A DNA stretch of 14,362 nucleotides, taken from the NCBI GenBank assembly GCA_000310025.1, contig FN648996.1, positions 1-14,362 of the forward strand, read 5' to 3'. A program made the translations under genes and the position numbers. Each line of letters opens with the position of its first letter. The first letter of the stretch is position 1. The notes beneath the pieces are model-generated. The model was not told where the DNA came from and ran no database searches. It worked only from the letters and a program-made list of their open reading frames with translations. Below are positions 1 through 8,830 of this stretch, piece after piece. The stretch comes from Ectocarpus siliculosus (lineage: Eukaryota > Sar > Phaeophyceae > Ectocarpales > Ectocarpaceae).

Positions 1-150
1 GTATTTTATTCTGAAACTTGTCTTAAGACGTCGCCGTCCACAGGCGCTTATCTTACAATATCCTAACAACCATGCATGGTGCACCAATAAGACGATTCTT
101 TTGTGATCATGGTGGACCATGGGCGTCACGGCGTGGCCCATAACAGCCCA

Positions 151-920
151 TGGTACTCGTGGTGCCCCATGGGACACCATGGGGTCTCGTGAGATAACAA
201 GAAAAAAATATTGCCAAAATGCTGTTATCTCATGGGCGCCCATGAGATTCAATGTGGTCTCTCGTGGTGCCCCATGGGACACCATGGGGTCTCGTGGGAT
301 AACAAAAAATAAATTATCGCCAAAATGCCGTTATCTCATGGGCGCCCATGAGATTCAATGTGGTGTCTCGTGGTGCCCCATGGGACACCATGGGGTCTCG
401 TGAGATAACAAATAAAACTTATTGCCAAAATGCTGTTACATGAGATTCAATGTGGTGTCTCGTGGTGCCCCATGGGACACCATGGGGTCTCGTGAGATAT
501 CAAAAAATAAATTATCGCCAACATGCCGTTATCTCATGGGCGCCCATGAGAATCAATGTGGTGTCTCGTGGTGCCCCATGGGACACCATGGGGTCTCGTG
601 AGATAACAAAAAAAACTTATTGCCAAAATGCCGTTATCTCATGGGCGCCCATGAGATTCAATGTGGCCTCTCGTGGTGCCCCATGGGACACCATGGGGTC
701 TCGTGAGATAACAAAAAATAAATTATCGCCAAAATGCCGTTATCTCATGGGCGCCCATGAGAATCAATATGGTGTCTCGTGGTGCCCCATGGGACACCAT
801 GGGGTCTCGTGAGATAACAAAAAAAACTTTATCGCCAAAATGCCGTTATCTCATGGGCGCCCATGAGAATCAATATAGTGTCTCGTGGTGCCCCATGGGA
901 CACCATGGGGTCTCATGACA
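151..920. repeat. ~106-bp tandem repeat, eight copies
   Basis: The block GGTGCCCCATGGGACACCAT starts at 161, 266, 372, 464, 570, 675, 781 and 887. Spacings are 105, 106, 92, 106, 105, 106 and 106 bp. Each unit has a G/C-rich part made of 10-bp CATG modules and an A-rich part that runs into GCCAAAATG. The 92-bp unit lacks 14 bases at about 437, which removes most of one palindrome. The A-rich parts alternate between an attattgcc/cttattgcc type and an aaattatcgcc type, so the array can also be read as dimers of about 212 bp. No coding function is supported. Confidence 0.93.
228..868. repeat. Perfect 20-bp palindrome, six copies in the satellite
   Basis: TCTCATGGGCGCCCATGAGA is its own reverse complement. 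It occurs at 228-247, 334-353, 532-551, 637-656, 743-762 and 849-868. One expected copy, near 437, is cut by the 14-bp deletion. Each unit also carries CCCCATGG and CCATGGGG separated by GACA. The palindrome is flanked by GAGATAAC upstream and GTTATCTC, so most units can fold as nested hairpins or cruciforms. Folding is inferred from base complementarity only. Confidence 0.9.
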
Positions 921-1690
921 TACAATGAGACTTACCCCATGACACACCATAGGGTGCCATGGGATACCATGAGATGGCTGTCTCATAATATTCCAGGGGG
1001 TGCCATGGGAGGACATGAGACACCATTACATTCTCATGGGCGCCCATGGGGACGATAAAATATCTCATGACCCACCATGACCTACCATGAAACACCATGG
1101 TTCACCACGGCGCACCATGAGGCCCCTTGACACACATTTTCCATGGATCTCATGAGAATCTCATGAGAAATCTCATGGGGCACCATGGCCATTTTACTCA
1201 AGGATATTTGGCATAATTATATTTTGTTTATTCAAGATTATTTTCCAATATCTTATGATCCGCCGTGAGTGACCATGGGTCCTCGTGGTGCACTATGGGA
1301 GGTTTGGTAGACTCATGGGCGTTCGTGGTACCCCATGAGATTGTTTAACAAAAACATACTTTTCATTTTTTTTGTTTTTCTGTTTTTTTTTAACCGTGGT
1401 GCGCCATGGTCGCCCATGGTACACCATGAGGTCCGATACTTCACTTTTATTATCATAATTATTTTTGTTTTCAGTTTTATATCCCCATGTCTCCCACCAT
1501 GGGGAGACTATTCCCAAAGTCCCATGAGATCGGCCATGGCATGCCATGGGCTGACACGGAAATGCTCTCGTGGTGCCCCATGGCCTATCTCGTGGGAGTA
1601 CATGGGACCCCATGACCCTGTTCTCATAGTAGCTCATGCGACCTCATGGTTCCTCATAGTGCCTCATGGGCCCCCATGAGACGCTATAAT
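921..1690. repeat. Degenerate 10-bp CATG minisatellite
   Basis: The 106-bp unit is lost, but runs of 10-bp modules (three bases, a CATG-like core, three bases) persist. The cleanest is 1261-1340, where seven of eight consecutive 10-mers carry CATG, CGTG or TATG at the same offset. Others are 1062-1120, 1391-1430 and 1621-1680. A T-rich insertion near 1355-1392 and an A/T-rich stretch near 1200-1255 interrupt the phasing. This looks like either the older, unhomogenised edge of the array or the substrate from which the 106-bp unit was amplified. Confidence 0.8.
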
Positions 1691-1727
1691 ATCGGGGTTT
1701 TTTTATTACACAATAATGTTTTAGTCT

Positions 1728-2120
1728 GCGGGAATCGTGGTCTACTGCTACCAAACGATTTGTGACAGACAAACCACAAATGCGTCATGGAAACTGAATG
1801 TAACGAGCTCGCAAAGGGATCCCCACAACCCTTGATGCACTGAGCTGATGGTGTGCCCGCCAATATGTGGCGATAGCGCTCCGGGCGTGCGAGAAAAAAT
1901 GTTCTCGGTGTCAAAAAGAGACCAAAACGTGCGTCAGCGCTTCCCCAACGGAAAAATGTCGGCCGCTTGAGAGGACACGTGAGTACAAAACTATCCACCT
2001 CTCGTCCTCTAGACCATCGATTCACGTTTTGTCTTCTTGGGTGTCTTCTCCATCAACGGCTCTCATCCGGATGTGCGTGGTTCAGCAGTGGACTTACTCA
2101 ACAGGCAGGGAGGCGCGTCG
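1728..2120 (+). repeat. Foldback left arm
   Basis: This arm pairs with the right arm at 2235-2626. The innermost recognisable match is the GGCAGGGAGGCGC segment near 2104-2116, opposite GTGCCTCCCTGCC on the other side. Identity drops in the last ~40 bp. Confidence 0.8.
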
Positions 2121-2234
2121 CTGTGAACTCGATGTGTTGAAAAAGTCTTTTTTGGGACGGAGGAACAAGAGCTCTATATTCAAGTGAAAAAATAGACCGA
2201 AAAAAACGTTGTGTCCACAACTTTGCGCGCATAA

Positions 2235-2626
2235 CGATGTGCCTCCCTGCCGGCTGAGCGCGGCCACTGCCAACCCACGCACAACCGGATGAGAGTCGTT
2301 GATGGAGAAGACACCCAAGAAGACAAAACATGAATCGATGGTCTAGAGGACGAGAGGTGGATAGTTTTGTACTCACGTGTCCTCTCAAGCGGCCGACTTT
2401 TTGCCGTTGGGAAGTGCTGACGCACGGTTTGGTCTCTTTTTGACACCGAGAACATTTTTTCTCGCACGCCCGGAGCGCTATCGCCACATATTGGCGGGCA
2501 CAGCATCAGCTCAGTGCATCAAGGGTTGTGGGGAGCCCTTGGCGAGCTCGTTACATTCAGTTTCCATGACGCATTTGTGGTTTGTCTGTCACAAATCGTT
2601 TGGTAGCAGTAGACCACGATTCCCGC
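2235..2626 (-). repeat. Foldback right arm
   Basis: This is the inverted copy of the left arm. It carries the same segments in reverse order, including the TTTTTTCTCGCACGCCCGGA stretch near 2455-2474 and the terminal ACCACGATTCCCGC at 2613-2626. Confidence 0.8.
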
Positions 2627-2717
2627 CGCACGTGCGATGCATTTCGAGAAACCACACGATAAAGATTTTTTTGCCCATAAAAACGGTACTCAAATGTTCC
2701 TCTGGCAGATATTCGCG

Positions 2718-2863
2718 CGCAAATGTTTGACAACATTTGAAGATTTTTTTCAAAGATTTGGCGACCATAAACATGGGTCTCAACAGTGAAACAAAATCTT
2801 TGTCCGCAAATGTTTGAAAATATAAACATTTTCGCAAAGATTTGGCGACCATAAACATGGGTC
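2718..2863. repeat. Two-copy AT-rich direct repeat (~87-bp period)
   Basis: CGCAAATGTTTGA begins at 2718 and again at 2805. The identical segment CAAAGATTTGGCGACCATAA followed by ACATGGGTC closes both copies, at 2751-2779 and 2835-2863. The middles differ. AAATGTTTGACAACATTTGA at 2721-2740 is also a short inverted repeat. Nothing suggests coding. Confidence 0.8.
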
Positions 2864-3216
2864 AAAGAAGAATATAATCCCAGCGGCCCGAATTTTGGTC
2901 GTGACGATTCCGAAGTTCATCCCTGCGCTCCTTAATCAAAGACACCCCATTTCTCGAACTGTGAGATTAGGGAGTCCAGAGGAGACGTAGGGCAACGCTA
3001 CTCGTTATGTTCCCGTTAATCAAGCGGGGTACCTCGAATGCGTACTTAGCATTAGACCCGTAGGAGGCCCGCTGATGCCCGTGGCCGCGTGGCGTGCCGA
3101 CACCCATCAACCAAACAATCAATCGTACGTCCCCCTCTGGCCTCCGTTTGTTTGTTGTCACCTTCCTCCTCTCTGTCCTGCCACGCGGGTTCAAGGCTCC
3201 TCCGACCGACCTCATC
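2864..3216 (+). other. Upstream region of the ParB-domain gene
   Basis: No other gene is recognisable here. The ParB reading frame is open leftwards to about 3094 but has no ATG before 3217, so this should hold the promoter and 5' untranslated leader. I see no strong TATA box; the AATATAA near 2870 is far from the start codon. Codon-like composition upstream of 3217 is poor. Confidence 0.4.
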
Positions 3217-5601
3217 ATGGCCAACGGGCAGCGAGGACGAGGCCGTCGTGCTGTTGGTGGCGGTGGTGGTGCTTCGTCTTCTGCGGGTGACCACGGTGAT
3301 GATCCGACAAGCGCAACAAACATCGGCGAGGTCTTGGCTTCGCACTGCGTGAAGGAGTGGGACGTGCCACTAAAGCACATCACGTTGGCGGAGAACAGCA
3401 GGCAAACCAGCCCGACCGCGGTGCAGGACGTCGTCGAGAGCATCCAAGCTCATGGATGGGTGGATAGCTTTCCGCGAGTGATGTTCTCGGATCTGCCAGA
3501 AGGGCAAGAGATGACTGCCGAGCTCGCCGCTAGGCTTCATGCCGTCGTCATCGATGGAAATCATCGCTTGGCTGCCTGCAAGGAGGTGTACGGAGAAGAT
3601 CGGCTCATCAGGTGCACGTGCTACCGGTTCATCGCGGATAGCTTCGCCAGGCAAATCGCCTCTGACGGTGAGATGGAAGAGTGTACTCTCGACAGTGGAT
3701 GAAGCAAACACGGTCTTGTTGGGAAGACGTCTGTTGATTACGCTTACTTACGAGCACTCCTCCTGCTGCTCTCAAACAACACATCTATCGCCTCTCAAGC
3801 TTCTCATAGAAATTGCGTCGGATTTTTGTACTTTGTTTGGAGGGTATGTATGTTGCATGCATATGGTACATACTTACTTGTATGTTAGTGTGTGTGTAGC
3901 AGTCGAGGTGTCAGACGATAATGTTACAAAGAAAGGCAGCAAGCAGCAGCAGCAGCAGCCGCAGCAGCAACGAAGAGATGATGAGCACGTCGCTGCTCGC
4001 GCGCCTCTTCACGTGCGGAATTGACCGAATTAATTATCGATACCACGAAAAACACAGCAACACCGCAAGAACAAGACTAGCATACGATGTACCCTTTTGA
4101 GATACTCCAATGAATAACACCATTATTAGTTGGTGTACTGCGGTACAGCAGTTCCTGACAGAACGACACGGTAGTGGCGGTAGTGACTCCTCAACAACGC
4201 ACCCACACATTTCCGATGGATCGGTGACTCGTCTCCTGGGCCACCGCTGCCGCTGCTGTACACCCCAGTGTGCAACGTCACCACGGCCACATTCCAAGCG
4301 CGGACAATCTACGATCAGCTCTATTTCTACAGTAGGATGATGACGTCGCTGATGAGCCAGGATAAAGAGGCATCATCAGGTCGCCGGCGGTCTTCAAATG
4401 GTCGTTCGAAACCGTCTGTCACCGCGGCTAAGCTAGCGTCATGCTGGAAGGGGGTGAGTGCGACTGACACGTTATTTTGGTGCTGATACTCTCCATATTT
4501 CTGGTGGGTGTTTATTCCTGTAGCCTGTCGCCGACATCAGGCCATGTTACTACTGTACAAGCACCAGTATTTTCGAATTATAGCGTTTTTTTCTGTGCTT
4601 TTTGCTGCAATATTCAGGCTGGTAGCCAGGCACCGGCAGTCAACACCCTTCGCCAGTAGATTTCTATCGTCAACGACACGAGCCAGGAAGCACTGATCGC
4701 GCTTCGTGCTCTGACGGATCAACGCGTTCCAGGGTACCAAAGCATCACCAAGGCCTTCCTCGCCGACCCTCGCGTGCGGGACTTGAAAGAAGAGCAGCCG
4801 CAAACCCAGGCCCTCATGTTCGACATTTACGTGAGGTATGCAATATGGGAGGCAACGAGTAAGACCATCCAAGTGTGATACAAGCGTGATATATTAACAT
4901 GCTTCGTTCGTCGTTGACATCCTCTGCAACTGTATTGCTGTCGGCGGTAGTGTTTGTGTCAAAGGTTCTACGCTGCCATGTTGATCACTCGTGTATACCA
5001 ATATAAGCGGACGATCGGCGTCGGAACGCATGCATACATGCAGTCCATCCTCGATTAGAACCCCACCGTGTGGTTTGGGTACTTCTGCAGGATGCCGAAG
5101 ACGTCCAAAAAAGGAGACCGCGAGGGGTTGGACGAGATAGGCTGGGCGTTGGCTCGGGCGAAGATGACGGCGTCTTGGGTCGAGGGTATTGAGCACGTAG
5201 TGCCCAGAGACCAATGGTCAGACAAGCTGAAGGGGTGAGTGCAGCGACAACGTAGATTGGGGCGTGGCACTCGGCAATATTGTTCTTGCGGTGGTTGTCC
5301 GTGATTGGTAGGGGCAACCCTAGAAAGAAGACGACGAACGTTCACTAACCTCGACCGCATTCAATATCTTCCCGGGGTTCCCATGGCCCACATCAACAGC
5401 ACCGTCCGCGACTTCGCGTTCGTGAAGACCGGCCACACCAACTTGAGAGAGAGGCGGAGGTACTCGAGCTCCGCGAGTCGCTTCCTCCGCACATCAAGTC
5501 GGGTGTTACACGTCCAACCAGGCTTGTCTGTCGTTCGCCCTGGATGGTACAAATCGCCGGAAACGGAATCATCCTGCAACGACGAGGGCGGGAGTCCCTA
5601 G
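3217..5601 (+). CDS. ParB/sulfiredoxin-fold domain protein, five exons
   Basis: Exons: 3217-3667, 4269-4453, 4660-4835, 5091-5234, and a last one from about 5328. Introns are GT-AG and phases (1, 0, 2, 2) agree, giving 409 residues. The first in-frame ATG is 3217, after a Gly/Arg-rich leader. Residues ~48-145 carry the ParB-like fold: V50-PLKHI then ENSR at 59-62, HGWVDSFPRV at 79-88, and DGNHRLAACKEVYG at 113-126, the usual phosphate/nucleotide-binding box. ParB-fold proteins include CTP-binding partition factors, nucleases and sulfiredoxin; here the role is unknown. Residues 151 onward match nothing I recognise. The last exon is doubtful: the two TAG acceptors (5311, 5323) lead to a stop at 5346-5348 (330 or 326 residues), and only AAG acceptors (5327 or 5330) enter the long frame. 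A second shift may lie in a GA repeat at 5445. It could be decaying or have alternative ends. Confidence 0.7.
3936..3970 (+). repeat. CAG microsatellite in intron 1
   Basis: Near-pure GCA/CAG triplets with one CCG interruption lie inside the 601-bp first intron (3668-4268) of the ParB-domain gene. The open frame crossing them from the left is intronic read-through and lacks a consistent continuation. Confidence 0.85.
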
Positions 5602-5780
5602 AGCTTGTTGTTTTCCATACAGAGGTAGTACAGAGAAGTCGACTACCGTTTTTTTTTCTTGCATTTGTGTTTTCGGCCACATGGGTAATGGCAATATAGA
5701 GATGGCCGTCTTCAAGGAACAATAATTGTTGTCTGTGTCGTTGGCGTGGAGACTGCTCCGGTACTAAAGGCAATAGGAGA

Positions 5781-5799
5781 GGGGAGGGGGTTGGGAGGG
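5781..5799 (+). promoter_or_regulatory. G-quadruplex motif
   Basis: Four G-runs of 4, 5, 3 and 3 are separated by loops of A, TT and A, a very short-loop pattern that typically gives a stable parallel quadruplex. A T6-G10 run follows at about 5810-5825. It lies about 180 bp past the last stop considered for the ParB-domain gene. Any role, such as transcription pausing, is inference. Confidence 0.6.
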
Positions 5800-6880
5800 T
5801 GTACTCTTCTTTTTTGGGGGGGGGGAGGTACCGGGAAGAGCATGATTGAGTCTACTGAGGAACTCCCGAGTGCACCCTCGCCAGTTTTTTTCTGTTCGTT
5901 TCTTGCCCGTGGACTTATTTCGCATCGTTTCACATTCAAGTAGCAGCACGGTAGAACGAATTAATTGTAGGCGACGGACACACACCCGTTTCTTGGGCAG
6001 TATCAACGTGCAACGTCCCAACGGTATCGGTGTGCGGAATGATCTACTTTGTTGGACGGGCGTCGGTTTACCCACAGCGAGTGACGGAGTGTGGTGTGAA
6101 ACGTATGCGTTGTTCGAAATGCTTGGCGGCCACTGCCATCTCCTCGCTTCATCGTCCCTGTTTCTATGTGAGTGGACGATTGGTTATTTCAATGGTACAG
6201 CAGTACAAAAAAAAAGGGAACTTTTCTTGTGTTGTTGGGTGGGCACTCTCTTCTACTGAAGAAGAGGGTTGGAGGGTTGGACCTTCCACACAAACGAAGT
6301 GGGTAACCGTACCAATTTAGTACGCGCCTCTACATGCATCACATTTGGACATTCGGTTGCTGTAAGACGACGGCAACGCTTCGTCTCCTGACGTTGCCAA
6401 TGCTGTATACAGAGGCGTGTACAAACAGTCACGAATAACGTGCCTAGGATTACTCATCTCGCTGCCTCTCGACCTTTATCACATGCGGCTGCTTTCCAAC
6501 CTGTTGCGACAACAGCAAGCACGAGGGGCGCAACAAACGCCGAACTCAGAACCTTCTGCCACACCACTGCTGATACTATTATTGATGCGCCGCTACCTCT
6601 CACTCTAGCACGCGGAGCGGGTGTGGTCCCTCGTGCGTGCTCCACCCTTCATGCCCCCGCGCAACAAACAGTTACCACCGAATCCTACGCAAACTTACGC
6701 CTAAAACAAAATAAGAGTATCCACTTGCTGCCCGAACGTGCTCCATACTTGGGAGGGAAAACGGCCTGCAATCCGATTGGTACGCACTTCTAATTATTAT
6801 CCCCCGCCGCGTCGCCTTTTTTCGATCACGTGCAGCCCCAGACGTGGTCTCAAGCTTTCCCAAGGTACCGCCCCGACCCA

Positions 6881-6963
6881 TGTTCCCCTGTCCTCCATTA
6901 CAAGCTGTTCCACTCCTGTGTAGCCTCTTTCCATCTCCCCTATCCTCCATTCCAAGCGGTGGT
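6881..6963 (+). repeat. Short imperfect direct duplication
   Basis: TTCCCCTGTCCTCCATTACA at 6883-6902 followed by AGCTG recurs as CTCCCCTATCCTCCATTCCA at 6935-6954 followed by AGCGG, with a period of about 52 bp. It is non-coding as far as I can tell. Confidence 0.6.
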
Positions 6964-7465
6964 CCAAGCAACGACGCCCCTGACCATGGAAGACGCGGCA
7001 AAACGTATCATCAGCTTAGACAAGCGGCATGGAGTGGCAGCATAGCAAAACAGAGCCAAACAAGGAGGAAAAGCGTGACGAGCACCACGACAAAACAAAA
7101 TCTATCTCGTAACATGGCAACTCCTAGTATCGGTCACTGCTCCAGAAGGAGAGCTTCACTAAAGCAGGAACGACGTTACACACCAAGAATGACAACAGAC
7201 AAAACTCATTGTGAGACTACACAGACACCCCCCTCGTCAAATGGCGAGCGCACCGCAACGCTGACTAGTGATCTAGTGGTCATCGTGCATATCAACAGGC
7301 AGTACAAAGTCGCGGTAGAGCGTCTGTACACCATGCTTCCATTGTTGACATCGAATACCCTACCTTCTCATCATGTAAAACACCAATACAAGTAGCCTAC
7401 AGTAGTACAGCAGTTGTTGCGAGAGAGGCACCGTACCTGGCTCGCAATTAGAAGAAGTTGGCTCG

Positions 7466-7574
7466 TCTCCCTTCTTCTACTACAGCAGCAGTGAGTGCAT
7501 CATGGGCCCTCCCAGATAGGCGACATCTCCCTTCTACAGCAGAAGTACATCATGGGCTCTCCCAGATAGGCGAC
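7466..7574 (+). repeat. Tandem duplication, ~50-59 bp unit
   Basis: Two adjacent copies end identically with CTCCCAGATAGGCGAC (7509-7524 and 7559-7574). They share TCTCCCTTCT, a CTACAGCAG word and CATCATGGGC. The first copy is longer because its triplet-rich part is expanded. Confidence 0.8.
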
Positions 7575-8067
7575 CAAAACCAAGCTCGGATGACCCCCTG
7601 CTTGTCTTTAGGCAGGAACGCACTGCTGTTCTCGGACCCGGTGTTGTCTGACCTGTCCGCGGGGATCGACGCAGTGCATCCATTTCATCACCCTTGCCGA
7701 ACGGTACCCGTCACCAACATTTGGTTCGACTCGTCGAACAAACAATCACACATGATCACGTCCATTTTAGCCACTCCGTCTGTGCAACGGACGGTGGTGG
7801 TATACTGCTGCTGCAGGTTCAGTTTCACGGCGGAGAAGGAAATACGGCAGTAGTTACTGCTGTACGACAACACACATAAAGAAGAAGACTACTACAATAC
7901 CTACGCTGACAGAGGGGGGGCGAAGTCCTATGCATACCTACCTGCGTACACCCTGTGCTCTTCTCCTCGCAACCCTTTCTGCCACTAGGTTTGCGCAGCT
8001 CTCTACTCCTTCGCCGTGTGCTGTGTGGAAGGTCAGCTACAGACAGGTCAAAGGCGTGCTCGCGTGT

Positions 8068-8526
8068 GCTGTTGTTGTTGTTGTGCGAGGGAGCACGTAC
8101 ACTTTGTTTATACATACAGTACATGAGGCGCGGCCGTTGCAAGGAAGGGTCAAAACAGCAGGAGGAGGAGGAGGAGGACATGCGACCGAAAAAACAAAAG
8201 GTGGATAGACCACCGACCGGCACACGTTTCGAGAAAGAGAGAGTACAGGCAGAGCCGCAATAGACCCGCACATGTATCAAGAGAGAGCGTGCCGACAGGG
8301 TCACAAGTAAATCGGGCAGGCGTTGCTTGTGGCGCGCCCTGCTCGGATGGATGTCCAAACGATCGGCCTGTCCTTGATTGGGCTGACTTTTCGTTGTTGC
8401 CCCGTCTGCTCTTCTTTCTTCTTCTTCTTCTCCATCCTACCCGTGATGATGCCCTGTATCTCTTCTTCTATCCCTACTGCTGCTGTACGTCTGTCTATCC
8501 ACTATTAACGTGCTGTGTGTGTGTGT
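8068..8526. repeat. Cluster of microsatellites
   Basis: Four simple repeats lie within 460 bp: GTT at about 8068-8083, GGA at 8161-8178, CTT/TTC at 8411-8432 and TG at 8513-8526. More TG and CT tracts follow at about 8610-8655. This is typical of unselected DNA. Confidence 0.85.
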
Positions 8527-8830
8527 AGAGTAGGGCGTGCGTGAGGCGAGGGACAGCAGTCTCCAACATGTACGCCAGGAGCCACGACACACGTAAAACT
8601 TTTGTTTTGGGTGTGTGTGTGACCGATTGCTCGTTCTCTCTCTCCCTCTCTCCGACGTGGTGATTAGGTTTTTTGCCATGAGGCCGCGGTGCTGCCTACA
8701 CGCGCCAAAGCAACGGCAACATGTCTACCATACACCAGAGCATGCGCACACCAGCGTAGGGGCTTACCAGTGCCCATTTGGAGCGGCGGCCGATGAGGAA
8801 GTTTTTGGGGCGATTGGTCGTTTGGTGTCG

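Larger units (their letters stand above)
70..1690. repeat. CATG-module satellite region (whole)
   Basis: The stretch is dominated by CATG or its variants CGTG, CATA and TATG, mostly inside CCATGG or CTCATG. In many places these cores recur exactly every 10 bp, in phase. Examples are cores at 158/168/178/188, 938/948/958/968, 1066 to 1116 in six steps, 1264 to 1334 in eight steps, and 1625 to 1675 in six steps. Open frames here simply translate the repeat and I do not consider them genes. The left part is a regular 106-bp array and the right part is degenerate. The array stops about 40 bp before the foldback element that follows. Confidence 0.9.
1728..2626. mobile_element. Foldback element with long inverted arms (MITE-like, non-autonomous)
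   Basis: Positions 1728-2120 and 2235-2626 are reverse complements over about 392 bp, leaving a loop of about 114 bp. Outer ends are GCGGGAATCGTGGTCTAC and its complement. By eye the outer ~350 bp differ at only about a dozen positions including one 1-bp indel; the inner ~40 bp diverge more. No transposase is encoded, and similar short open frames appear in both arms only because the arms are copies. I could find no convincing target-site duplication: TTTTAGTCT lies outside the left end and CGCACGTGCG outside the right. Alternatives are an inverted duplication without transposition, or the ends of a larger DNA transposon that lost its middle. Family assignment is not possible from this copy alone. 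Confidence 0.75.
5602..8830. other. Non-coding interval with simple repeats
   Basis: About 3.2 kb without a gene I can support. Open frames reach 183 codons (6844-7395) but none has a recognisable motif, sustained codon bias or splice-consistent extension. The interval holds a G-quadruplex motif, two short duplications, several microsatellites, and scattered copies of a TACAGCAGT-like word (about 6194, 7399 and, inverted, 7855). Unrecognised non-coding RNA or untranslated sequence cannot be excluded. Confidence 0.6.

Noticed and set aside
119-812. Open frames of 94 and 120 codons in the CATG satellite
   Set aside because: They translate the 106-bp repeat (recurring WAPMR and RGAPWDTMGSR segments), change frame with unit length, and have no codon bias or motif.
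161-920. CRISPR-like array
   Set aside because: Units are contiguous and repeat over their whole length, with no unique spacers, and the context is eukaryotic.
1684-2506. Cys-rich or Arg-rich open frames in the foldback arms
   Set aside because: The same peptides appear in both arms only because the arms are inverted copies. No transposase or known motif is visible, and the two strands compete equally.
6844-7395. 183-codon open frame in the non-coding interval
   Set aside because: The composition is irregular, the start codon is not ATG, it includes a short direct duplication, and it shows no recognisable domain or splice-consistent neighbour.
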